Under the pieces are notes generated by a model. It ran no database searches and was not told the origin of the DNA. It worked only from the letters and a program-made list of their open reading frames with translations. Below are positions 57,086 to 64,000 of a stretch of 64,000 bases of DNA, in pieces (within the stretch, counting starts at the first letter, position 1; every line of letters begins with the position of its first letter). The translations under genes and the position numbers were made by a program. This DNA comes from Pseudomonas cyclaminis. Lineage in GTDB: Bacteria; Pseudomonadota; Gammaproteobacteria; Pseudomonadales; Pseudomonadaceae. Where the stretch lies: NCBI RefSeq assembly GCF_015163715.1, contig NZ_JADDUM010000030.1:1-64000 (forward strand), read 5' to 3'.

Positions 57086-57991
57086 ATGGATAACTTCAAA
57101 CGCTCACTGCCCCCACTTTCCAGCCTGGTTCCCTTTGAAGCTGCGGCGCGCCTGGAAAGTTTTTCCAAAGCCTCGGATGAGTTGCATCTCACCCAGGCTG
57201 CAATCAGTAAACAGATACGATCCCTGGAAGAATTCCTTGGCGTCGCGTTATTTACACGTCGAAATCGCGCCGTATTTCTGACCGAGGCGGGCGCCGAGTT
57301 TCGCGATGCGGTGCGCACGGCGTTCCTGGGCATCGCTTCACGCGCCGAAGACCTGAAGTCAGGACGCAACAACAATGAAATCGTCCTGGAGGTGCAATTG
57401 TGCGAAGCCTTTTACTGGTTGACGCCCAATATCACGCACTTGCACAGGAAGTACCCTGACCTGGAAGTTCGCCTCAATGCATCCATCCAACCGATTACCG
57501 AAATCGCGGAAAAATTCGATATAGCCATCCAGACCTCGGGGCGCCCATCCGGTGATCACACCCGGCTGTTGACCTTGAGTGATGATGTGTTCCCGGTGTG
57601 CAGTCCCGGCTACCTGGCCTCGTTGGGCGACGACCCACTGACCTTGCGAAGCCTGGTGGACCTGCCTTTGCTGCATCATGTCGCCACGCCTCAGTACTGG
57701 AGCACCTGGAGTGATTGGCTGGGGGAGTTTCATATCAGGCCCGGAGAACTCAAGGGCAAGTGCTATGACAGCTATCCGGTCATGATGCAGGCGTGTGTCG
57801 AAGGCCTGGGTTTTGCCCTTGGGTGGCGTCGGACCAGTGAAAAAATGCTCGCCAGTGGTGACTTGGTCCGGCCTTTTTCCGAGTCCATACACCTCCCTGA
57901 AGCCCTGAGCGTGTACAAATGGCGTGATGAAGCCCTGAACCCGTCGGTTTGCCAGGTGCTGGAATGGTTGAGTTCATCGTTCGCAGACTGA
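57086..57991 (+). CDS. LysR-family regulator (GcvA-like)
   Basis: 301 residues. The N-terminal helix-turn-helix is SFSKASDELHLTQAAISKQI. The C-terminal half is a LysR effector-binding domain. Three possible starts exist (57053, 57077, 57086). AGGAGG at 57070-57075 favours ATG 57086 (MDNFKRSL). It is divergent from the EamA gene and its 3' end overlaps the convergent Rieske gene by 18 bp, so it probably controls one or both cluster transcripts. The inducer is unknown. Confidence 0.88.
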   Translation: MDNFKRSLPPLSSLVPFEAAARLESFSKASDELHLTQAAISKQIRSLEEFLGVALFTRRNRAVFLTEAGAEFRDAVRTAFLGIASRAEDLKSGRNNNEIVLEVQLCEAFYWLTPNITHLHRKYPDLEVRLNASIQPITEIAEKFDIAIQTSGRPSGDHTRLLTLSDDVFPVCSPGYLASLGDDPLTLRSLVDLPLLHHVATPQYWSTWSDWLGEFHIRPGELKGKCYDSYPVMMQACVEGLGFALGWRRTSEKMLASGDLVRPFSESIHLPEALSVYKWRDEALNPSVCQVLEWLSSSFAD

Positions 57992-59134
57992 CGTCTCGTG
58001 GCCGGTGTGCAGCAGTCCCAGTGCGGCGAGGATCTTTTTCTGAATGTCGTGCACGGCATGTTCGCTGTTGGCCCCCCGTGCCGGGTCAACGATAAAGCGA
58101 CCTTGCTGGTAGCCGTCACTGTTCAGGCCGCGCTGCACACTGGCGCACAAGGGGATATCTTCTTCACGAATCACGGCAACGAAGTCGATGACCTCCTGTT
58201 CTTCCCGGGAGGGAGTTGCTTCTGTGCAAAACCATTCAACCACCTGCAGGGTCTTGTCCACGCTGACCGGCAGGTGATGCAACACGTTCATGTACCCTCC
58301 TGGATAGACCTCCAGGCAAAAGTTCGGCCACAGATACCAGGCGCCGAATTCGCGTGATCGGGTCGAGTCTTGCTTCATCGTATAGCCTTGGTTGACGCCA
58401 CTGTCGCTGCTGATATGGGCGTGATAATGCTCGTGGATCGCCAGGTGATAACTCTTCAGGTCGAGGGTTGCCGTCGAGAGCGTGGGATGGCACATCGGGC
58501 AGTGGTAACACTCCGAGTAATTTTCTACAGAGACCTTCCAGTTGGACTGCACGCCGTATTCCTTGGAGTAGGCGTGAAACAGCTTTTCCGGGGCTGGCGA
58601 GAAGGTTCGGATCGATGTCTCGAGCCCGGGCAGCAGGGCCTGCATGGGCTGCGCATTCCAGTCGAAGTTGATGAAGATGAAACCGCAGAACACTTCCAGG
58701 CGTACCGGCTTGAGTTGAACCTGACCCGTGCTGAAGTCCTTGAGGTGCTCGGATTTACGTGCGCTGATCAACTGTCCGCGGGTGTTGTAGGCCCAGGCAT
58801 GGTACGGGCAGGTCAATAACCCAGGCACATGGCCGTTGCCCTCGACCAATCGATGCGCGCGATGCTGGCAGACATTATGAAAGGCCTGCAGCGTACCGTC
58901 CTTGTCCCGGACCACCAGCGCACTGCGCCGACCGAGGTCGCGCACCCGGTAGTCACCCGCATTGGGCAGCGCGGAGATATGGCAGACGTATTGCCAGGTA
59001 CGTGCAAACACCGCTTCCATTTCCTGCTCGAACAACTGGTTGTCGATGTAATGTTCGTTGGGCAGGGTAAAAGAAGCAAAAGGGTCGATGTCGAACCCGC
59101 GAGCCAGGTGCAACCGAGAAGTGGCGCTGGTCAT
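57974..59134 (-). CDS. Rieske non-heme iron oxygenase alpha subunit
   Basis: 386 residues. The Rieske cluster ligands are C89/H91 (NVCQHRAHR) and C109/H112 (CPYHAWAY). The mononuclear iron site is in NYSECYHCPMCHPTLS (H211, H216), with a later Asp. The overall pattern resembles the ring-hydroxylating and N-demethylating (GbcA, stachydrine, carnitine) group. No reductase is encoded beside it. It is last in the operon that begins with the methyltransferase gene at 63293. The substrate is unknown. Confidence 0.9.
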   Translation of the reverse strand: MTSATSRLHLARGFDIDPFASFTLPNEHYIDNQLFEQEMEAVFARTWQYVCHISALPNAGDYRVRDLGRRSALVVRDKDGTLQAFHNVCQHRAHRLVEGNGHVPGLLTCPYHAWAYNTRGQLISARKSEHLKDFSTGQVQLKPVRLEVFCGFIFINFDWNAQPMQALLPGLETSIRTFSPAPEKLFHAYSKEYGVQSNWKVSVENYSECYHCPMCHPTLSTATLDLKSYHLAIHEHYHAHISSDSGVNQGYTMKQDSTRSREFGAWYLWPNFCLEVYPGGYMNVLHHLPVSVDKTLQVVEWFCTEATPSREEQEVIDFVAVIREEDIPLCASVQRGLNSDGYQQGRFIVDPARGANSEHAVHDIQKKILAALGLLHTGHETSVCER

Positions 59135-59170
59135 GGAACCTCCATGGATCAGTTGGAAGGACAGTGAAAT

Positions 59171-60274
59171 TTATCCGTACTGGGCGACGGGGCGCTCGAA
59201 CTGCCGGGAGTCAAGCGTCAGCCCCAGGCCCGGACTTTCACGCAGGTAGGCACGGCCTTGGCTGATTTCAAAATCCACTTCGGCCACGTGCATCTCATGG
59301 TGTCGGCAGCAATTCCAGCTGGCACGATGCAGGCGGCCAGGCGTCGAGGCTGCCAGGTGCATCACGGCGCTGTCACTGACCTGGGTGCCGCCAACGTCTT
59401 CAATATTCATCCGGATGCCGTGGTAGATGCAGAAGTCCCGAAGCTGTCGGGCTTTGGTCAGGCCTCCGACGCGGCCAATCTTCAACCCGATCAGTTGGGC
59501 AATATTCTGGCGCTGGCCTTGTACCAGGTCGCCAAGGGTCACGATCGACTCATCCAGAATGATCGGGTTGCGTGTCAACTCCCGAACCGCACGGCACTGC
59601 TCCAAGGATTCGCAGGGCTGTTCGAAGCACACGGTGGGGTCTTCCACGCTGTTCATCACGGCGATGGCCTCCGAAACTGTCCAGGCACGATTGACATCGA
59701 ACGTGATGGCCTCCCCGGGCAGGCGCTGGTCGAGCAGGCGCCGGATCTGAGCCACATCCTCCTCCACCCCGATGCCGACCTTGCAGGAATGGGTGCGATA
59801 CCCTTCGCTGCGAGCGAGGGCCAGATGGGTCGCCATCTGCTCCGTATCGGCGGTGGGGATGCTGCTTTGAAGGGCTATCGACGCCTGGAACCGGCCACCC
59901 AGCAATGCATATACCGGCAGTTGGCAGTGTTTGCCGAGGATGTCCCAGCATGCCAGGTCGATTGCAGCTTTCACGTAGGGGTGCCCCGGTAGCATCACGT
60001 CCATGCGTGCATTGATCTGATCCAGGTGCAGTGGATTTTCACCCAGCAGGTGCGGCGCCAGTTCCTCAAGGCCGGCCCGCACGCCTTTGGCATAGGCCGG
60101 CAGGTAAGTGGCGCCCCATGGGCAACTCTCGCCGACGCCCACCAGGCCACTGTCCGTGGTGACCAGGACGATGGTGGAGTCGAGTGAGTCATAGTGCAGC
60201 CGCCCCCCGCTGAGGCTGTATTTGTTCTTGAGCGGTATATCCAGTTGGAAGACCTTGATAGAGGTGATTTTCAT
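59171..60274 (-). CDS. Mandelate racemase/muconate lactonizing-type enzyme (HpbD-like)
   Basis: 367 residues, enolase superfamily. The capping domain is about 1-120. The barrel has catalytic K165 (SCKVGIG), metal ligands D193 (TFDVNRAW), E218 (CFEQPCE) and D241 (LDESIV), and catalytic K265 (GLKIGRVGG). The best remembered relative is 4-hydroxyproline-betaine 2-epimerase HpbD, which shares the SYLP-like stretch (TYLPAYAKGVRAGLEELAPH) and the K265 position. Activity is therefore probably proton abstraction at the alpha carbon of a carboxylate. The ATG overlaps the preceding stop by 4 bp. Confidence 0.85.
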   Translation of the reverse strand: MKITSIKVFQLDIPLKNKYSLSGGRLHYDSLDSTIVLVTTDSGLVGVGESCPWGATYLPAYAKGVRAGLEELAPHLLGENPLHLDQINARMDVMLPGHPYVKAAIDLACWDILGKHCQLPVYALLGGRFQASIALQSSIPTADTEQMATHLALARSEGYRTHSCKVGIGVEEDVAQIRRLLDQRLPGEAITFDVNRAWTVSEAIAVMNSVEDPTVCFEQPCESLEQCRAVRELTRNPIILDESIVTLGDLVQGQRQNIAQLIGLKIGRVGGLTKARQLRDFCIYHGIRMNIEDVGGTQVSDSAVMHLAASTPGRLHRASWNCCRHHEMHVAEVDFEISQGRAYLRESPGLGLTLDSRQFERPVAQYG

Positions 60275-61638
60275 GGTGCGACCGCTCCCTGCCGCAACCC
60301 ATGCCCGACTGCGCGGGCAGGGGCTTGAAAGCCCAGAATCGACTGATGAAAAATTTGCTCGATGACGGGCAGATGCATCGCCTGCTGGAGTGCGCCAACC
60401 GCGGCGATACTGTCCAGGCTCGGTTCATAGCTATCCAGGTGTTCGGCAACCCAGCTGGGGCCGCAACTCCAGTTCACCACCTGCTCGATCAGCGCGTCCG
60501 AAAGGCCGATTGCGCGACCGATTTGCCAGGCCTCGTCGAGGATGACCTTGTTGATGCAGGCCAGGAATTCCACCAGGTGCGAGGCCAGCTTGATCTTGCT
60601 GTCGTCGGTGAACACAAGGCCCGAATGAAACGTCGGTGCCAGGGCCGGGGTGATGCGGCCCAGAGGGTCCTCAATCACAGCGCCGCCGTGGCGATACTCG
60701 CGGTTGGCGCCATAGGGCGAGGGTGCATGAAAATCGGGCAGGGTGAGGGATAGTCCGTTTTCCCGCTGGCTCATCACGGCGACCTTTACGTGATTGTCCT
60801 GGCTGTCGAACAGCATGCCCGCCTGACGGTAACGCTGCGCGACGATGCGTCCCAGCGGCATCGCCACCCCCAATTCATCGGCCAATGCCTCGGTGAGGCT
60901 GGTGTCCTTGACGGTGATTTCCAACGTACAGGAATGATCGTAGCTGGCGTCGAATATGAACGGGGTCAACTGGTTGCTGACAAAGCAGTTTCCCCGCGAG
61001 ACTTTCACGTAATCCCAGAGCCAGTGCAGCGGAATATCATTGGCTCTGGCCATGACCAGCAATTCGGCCCATACCACGGTGGCGGTGTAGAACAGCAGGT
61101 TGGTGAGCAATTTGACCGACTGGCCGGCACCGATCTCGCCTACGTAGAAAGACTTGCGTCCCATGGTGTCAAGCATGACCTGGCTCAATGAGTAGCCGCG
61201 TTCATCTCCGCCGATGTAGAAGCATACATTGGCGAAATCCACGCCCATATGTGACAGGTTGCTGACGGGTGCTTCCAGGCTGAAGATATTTTTTTGCCTG
61301 GCCAGTTCAGCGATATGACGGGTGTTGTGATAGTCGGTGGTGGACGTGTCGATCCAGACCGTACCTTCGGCCATTCCCGCCAGAGCGCCGTGCTCGCCCG
61401 TCATGTTTTCCAGCACGTGGTGCGGTAGCGGCAGGCATGTCACCACAATCTGGCATGTGTGGGCGCACAGGGCCGGGGTGTCTTTCCAGGAAGCGCCCAA
61501 CTCGATCAGCGGGCCAGCATGCGCGGGGTCGATATCATGCACCTGCACGTCATAGCCCGCGTTCAGCAAACGCATGATCAATGGACGGCCCATATTGCCG
61601 GTACCGATGAAGCCGACTTTCGGCTTGGCAGCTTGCAT
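60271..61638 (-). CDS. NAD(P)-dependent beta-hydroxyacid-dehydrogenase-like protein with C-terminal extension
   Basis: 455 residues. The N-terminal Rossmann motif is VGFIGTGNMGRPL, the catalytic-site region GAGQSVKLLTNLL carries the family lysine, and the 3-hydroxyisobutyrate-dehydrogenase helical domain follows. The C-terminal 150 residues are an extension that standard members lack. I use ATG 61638, which has an AGAGGAAT site. A TTG at 61665 overlaps the previous stop but is less likely. It belongs to the tailoring operon and probably oxidises or reduces a hydroxyacid. Confidence 0.8.
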   Translation of the reverse strand: MQAAKPKVGFIGTGNMGRPLIMRLLNAGYDVQVHDIDPAHAGPLIELGASWKDTPALCAHTCQIVVTCLPLPHHVLENMTGEHGALAGMAEGTVWIDTSTTDYHNTRHIAELARQKNIFSLEAPVSNLSHMGVDFANVCFYIGGDERGYSLSQVMLDTMGRKSFYVGEIGAGQSVKLLTNLLFYTATVVWAELLVMARANDIPLHWLWDYVKVSRGNCFVSNQLTPFIFDASYDHSCTLEITVKDTSLTEALADELGVAMPLGRIVAQRYRQAGMLFDSQDNHVKVAVMSQRENGLSLTLPDFHAPSPYGANREYRHGGAVIEDPLGRITPALAPTFHSGLVFTDDSKIKLASHLVEFLACINKVILDEAWQIGRAIGLSDALIEQVVNWSCGPSWVAEHLDSYEPSLDSIAAVGALQQAMHLPVIEQIFHQSILGFQAPARAVGHGLRQGAVAP

Positions 61639-61661
61639 ATCGATTCCTCTTGATGATGGGG

Positions 61662-62597
61662 TCAAGCGAGTTCGCGCGCCCTGCCGGCACCCTGGCCGGT
61701 TACCCAGATTGAGTTGAAGTTTTCAAGCATGACTTGCTGGCACGACACCACCTGGTCGCTGCCCAGAGGGTTGAACCTGGCGTCCACGTTCGGGTACACA
61801 AAAAACGGCAGCGATACCCTGGCGCTGTTCGCACGGTGAATGACTTGGTGGGGCGTACTGGTAAAGAGGCCGTTACTCCACTTCATCAGCATGTCCCCCA
61901 GGTTGATCACCACTTCGTGTCCCCGGGGCGCTACATCGATCCAGCGTCCTTGGGAAAAGGCGCGCAGCGCGCAGGCCTCAGCGGCCTCTTGGAACAGCAG
62001 GGTGAATATGCCGTTGTCCGTGTGTTTGCCCGCGCCACTGCGCAGGGGTGGGTAGTACAGGGCACGCTGGATCAGCACCGGATCAGAAAAGAAGGGCTCG
62101 AAGAACCGCTTGTCCAACCCCAGGGCAAGCGCCAGCCCTTGTAATAATCGAGGCACTACGAGGTGCATGACTTGATCCTGCAGGGCCAGCATCGCCTGGG
62201 CGAAGCCGGGAGCTATGTGCTCGTCGGGCAGCAGGTTCGGACCTGTAAAAGGTTTATCGCACAGTGCGGCCTCCCTTCCCATGTCGAAGTGCTGTTTACA
62301 ATCGGGACCGCTAGGGGCGTGCAATGTTTCGCCAAAGGTATGTACATAACCCCGGCAAGTTCTGGGGCTGACCTGTTGCCGGTCTTGGGCAAACTGATTC
62401 TTGATCTCCAGCGGCAGTGCGAAGAATTGTCGCGCCGCAGTAAACGCCTGATTAATAAACAGTGGATTTATACCGTGATCGGTTAAATAAAAGAAACCGT
62501 CCTTAATACAGGTTTCACGCAGGCGTCGTACTTCGCCCGGCGTATCAACAGACTCAAGCATTTCAAGTGAAATGCGATTCAAGGCTTCCATGCTCAA
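61662..62597 (-). CDS. Isopenicillin N synthase-like Fe(II)/2-oxoglutarate oxygenase
   Basis: 311 residues, jelly-roll oxygenase. The iron ligands H192 and D194 (KHTDNGIF) and H250 (TPHQVIH) are conserved. R260 and S262 (RVSLPFF) form the 2-oxoglutarate clamp. The N-terminal DIOX_N region contains DGFFYLTDHGI. The family hydroxylates, desaturates or cyclises small molecules, and several members act in specialised metabolism. It lies 6 bp after the methyltransferase gene. The substrate is unknown. Confidence 0.88.
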   Translation of the reverse strand: MSMEALNRISLEMLESVDTPGEVRRLRETCIKDGFFYLTDHGINPLFINQAFTAARQFFALPLEIKNQFAQDRQQVSPRTCRGYVHTFGETLHAPSGPDCKQHFDMGREAALCDKPFTGPNLLPDEHIAPGFAQAMLALQDQVMHLVVPRLLQGLALALGLDKRFFEPFFSDPVLIQRALYYPPLRSGAGKHTDNGIFTLLFQEAAEACALRAFSQGRWIDVAPRGHEVVINLGDMLMKWSNGLFTSTPHQVIHRANSARVSLPFFVYPNVDARFNPLGSDQVVSCQQVMLENFNSIWVTGQGAGRARELA

Positions 62598-62603
62598 GTC
62601 CTC

Positions 62604-63293
62604 TTATCGGGCAATTCTAAATGCCAGGTAGTGAGCATGTACTTCATCTAAATAAGGAGCATTCATCAGTGACGCTAGGGGGGATAGTTTTTTGGCCGCG
62701 ACTAGACTGTCCAACAGGTCAGCGAAGTGTTCTGCCTCATAGAATGTGCAGCGCGTGCTAAACAGTAAGAGTCCGCCGGGGGCGGTCATGCGAATAAGTT
62801 CGTGAATGGCTTCTATGGGCAGGTGACCTTCGATGAAAGCGCCGCAGCACAAGGTCGCGTCATAACGGTTGTCCGCAATCAACGTGTTGTGGTCGGTCAG
62901 ATCCACTCCGCCGTAGAGCGCACCATACGCCTGGGTCTGACGCGCCAGCTGGGTCATCGCCGGTGACAGATCGCAACCTTCCAGAGTGCTGAAACCTCGC
63001 TGGGCCAGTTCTTTGCCCACCAACCCGGTGCCGCAGCAGGCATCCATGATGCGCAAAGTGCTACGAGGTTGTTTGTTGTCTGTGTCTGCGTTGCCAAACA
63101 GCGATGTCAGCAAGTCGCTGATCACGAGTGGGCCGCAATAGTTCTCTCCTGACACATCGTTGTCGTAATCAGTAGACCATGTTTCATAGTAGTCCCTGAG
63201 GCGAAAGTAGTCGCGATTGAAGTTAAGGGCGCGATTGACCGATGTCGAGCAATAGGCGTCGGAAATTCTCGTGGCGTTATTTTCGCTGGCCAT
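62604..63293 (-). CDS. Class I SAM-dependent methyltransferase
   Basis: 229 residues. The SAM motif I is IMDACCGTGLVGKELAQRG, with DLS as the acidic loop and MTAPGGLLLFSTR after it. An N-terminal YYETWSTDYDNDV segment is like that of WBSCR27-type methyltransferases. It is the first gene of the tailoring operon (minus strand). Its GC content is visibly lower than that of its downstream neighbours, consistent with acquisition. An N-methyl donor role would fit a betaine-type product, but this is inference. Confidence 0.82.
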   Translation of the reverse strand: MASENNATRISDAYCSTSVNRALNFNRDYFRLRDYYETWSTDYDNDVSGENYCGPLVISDLLTSLFGNADTDNKQPRSTLRIMDACCGTGLVGKELAQRGFSTLEGCDLSPAMTQLARQTQAYGALYGGVDLTDHNTLIADNRYDATLCCGAFIEGHLPIEAIHELIRMTAPGGLLLFSTRCTFYEAEHFADLLDSLVAAKKLSPLASLMNAPYLDEVHAHYLAFRIAR

Positions 63294-63494
63294 TCTGTAT
63301 TCTCCGGAAAATTATTTTTCAGGTTGAATGAATCAGGGTGGGTGAGTGGGTGTTCATTTTTATTCGGCGGTTGCTGCACTGTAAAGGCCAAATAGACGAC
63401 TTATCCTTCGGCTTTTTCCTACATAGATAACCAGGTGTTATACATGCCGTTTGTTCATGCGGCGCTAGACGAGGATTTATTGGAATATACCTAC

Positions 63495-63661
63495 TTAACA
63501 ACTCACGGCCTTGCGGCAGTAAATATCCTCGATCAGATAGAGGTAGTAATATTTGCCGCGTATCGGTGAGGGCAGATACGTGATGTCCCACGACCACACT
63601 TGATTGGACGCTTTGGCCGCATTGTCGCCGGGTGCCTGCTCGGATGACGTAGTCATTTGAA
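63495..63661 (-). mobile_element. IS3-family transposase (OrfB) fragment
   Basis: About 55 residues (EQAPGDNAAKASNQVWSWDI, then TYLPSPIRGKYYYLYLIEDI) match the integrase core entry of IS3-family transposases, including the first catalytic Asp. The match ends at a stop (63495) after DIYCRKAVSC, and there is no N-terminal half or terminal inverted repeat. It is a remnant marking past insertion at the edge of the cluster. Confidence 0.75.
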
Positions 63662-63751
63662 TCACCCGAACAGGCACACGAAGAAAGGCCTGGCAGCGAC
63701 TGCGCTGAGGCCTGGAGGGAGGAGGGGCCAAGTTGCCAAGGCGCCAAGGCG

Positions 63752-63788
63752 TAAGCCTTTCAAGTACGACTGTATTGAAAGGCTTACC
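63752..63788. repeat. 13-bp perfect inverted repeat
   Basis: GTAAGCCTTTCAA and TTGAAAGGCTTAC enclose an 11-nt loop. It begins 16 bp below the stop of the second Rieske gene. It may be that gene's terminator, without a T-run, or an insertion relic. Confidence 0.5.
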
Positions 63789-63803
63789 CATCCGGCATCG
63801 TGC

Positions 63804-64000
63804 TTATCCGACAGACTTCAAGGGGATCGGCCCCTGGATCCTTTCCATCATGGTGGCGCAATACCAATCATCGAATTGGCAGACACCGGTCTCTGCGGTC
63901 TCGGAATAAGGGCCTGGCTCATAAGAGGGTGAAGTCACACCACGCTGCGTGCCTTCTACCAGGGTGCGGTCCTGATCGTTGGTCGCGATCCATACCTTGG
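63804..64000 (-). CDS. Rieske oxygenase alpha subunit, C-terminal end (partial)
   Basis: The last 65 residues of a protein running off the right edge. KVWIATNDQDRTLVEGTQRG, then SPSYEPGPYSETAE and FDDWYCATMMERI, match the end of the GbcA/choline-type Rieske oxygenases. It would be a second Rieske enzyme, on the same strand as the tailoring operon and separated from it by the transposase remnant. The rest lies outside the window. Confidence 0.75.
   Translation of the reverse strand, partial: KVWIATNDQDRTLVEGTQRGVTSPSYEPGPYSETAETGVCQFDDWYCATMMERIQGPIPLKSVG

Larger units (their letters stand above)
63294..63803. other. Gap with transposase debris
   Basis: 510 bp between the methyltransferase gene and the second Rieske tail. 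AT-rich to about 63480, then an IS3-like remnant, then a 13-bp inverted repeat (63752-63788). No intact gene seen. Confidence 0.5.

Noticed and set aside
63657-63932. 91-codon open frame on plus at the right edge
   Set aside because: It overlaps the transposase remnant, the inverted repeat and the antisense of the Rieske tail, and has no recognisable family.
1-64000. CRISPR arrays, tRNA or rRNA genes, prophage
   Set aside because: No regularly spaced repeats, cloverleaf-like genes, rRNA cores or phage structural genes were seen when reading the window.

Overview
The window is GC-rich, gene-dense bacterial DNA that reads as a chromosomal segment of a fluorescent Pseudomonas (P. fluorescens / P. 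chlororaphis type). The evidence is P. fluorescens-style REP palindromes (positions 1-22, 7244-7270, 8441-8471), a PE-ligase-polymerase LigD with Ku, LpxO, UppP, AzoR, PnuC and cache-type chemoreceptors, and a nitrile-metabolism cluster that looks very close to the one described in P. chlororaphis B23. No rRNA, tRNA, CRISPR array or replication origin was seen.

Layout. 0.1-4.7 kb: a MarR regulator and a two-gene molybdenum hydroxylase whose large subunit carries a tri-heme cytochrome tail (nicotinate-dehydrogenase type). 4.7-20.5 kb: core and housekeeping genes (TetR, gamma-glutamyltransferase, PnuC with an NR kinase-like protein, a chemoreceptor, UppP, DUF1294, YjbR, LysR/AzoR, alpha/beta hydrolase, two MFS carriers, ABC-F protein YbiT, a methyltransferase). 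20.6-27.2 kb: a TIGR03067-like protein, Wzz, LpxO and the NHEJ pair Ku-LigD. 27.4-31.5 kb: a secreted sugar dehydrogenase, an amino-acid permease and a GlxA-type AraC regulator. 31.7-38.9 kb: a chemoreceptor with its own periplasmic sugar-binding protein, then three sugar/cyclitol enzymes and a LacI regulator. 39.4-48.6 kb: an aldoxime-nitrile-amide-acid-acyl-CoA pathway (OxdA, outer-membrane channel, amidase, Fe-type nitrile hydratase, P47K-like activator, acyl-CoA synthetase) with a divergent AraC regulator. Two matching pairs of 16-bp direct repeats, each with a 21-bp period, lie upstream of oxdA and of the amidase and are probably the regulator's operators.

48.8-64 kb is the most unusual part, an apparent uncharacterised biosynthetic cluster. 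Its core is a 1358-residue protein with the order sulfotransferase - unknown segment - adenylation - carrier - thioester reductase. It is translationally coupled to a zinc alcohol dehydrogenase and followed by an APS kinase (PAPS supply) and a flavoprotein. Next to it are an EamA exporter, a LysR regulator and an operon of a SAM methyltransferase, an IPNS-like Fe(II)/2OG oxygenase, a beta-hydroxyacid-dehydrogenase-like protein, an enolase-superfamily enzyme resembling betaine epimerase HpbD, and a Rieske oxygenase. The tail of a second Rieske oxygenase runs off the right edge, past an IS3-family transposase remnant. I infer a pathway that loads a carboxylate, possibly an N-methylated or betaine-type one, reduces it to an aldehyde and alcohol, and sulfates it. 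The substrate is unknown.

Seven otherwise intact genes each carry what looks like a one-base deletion (large hydroxylase subunit, cache chemoreceptor, YhhS-like MFS, lpxO, amino-acid permease, nthB, zinc ADH). Most fall in short homopolymers, and each reading frame is restored by one base. This pattern suggests sequencing error rather than gene decay.
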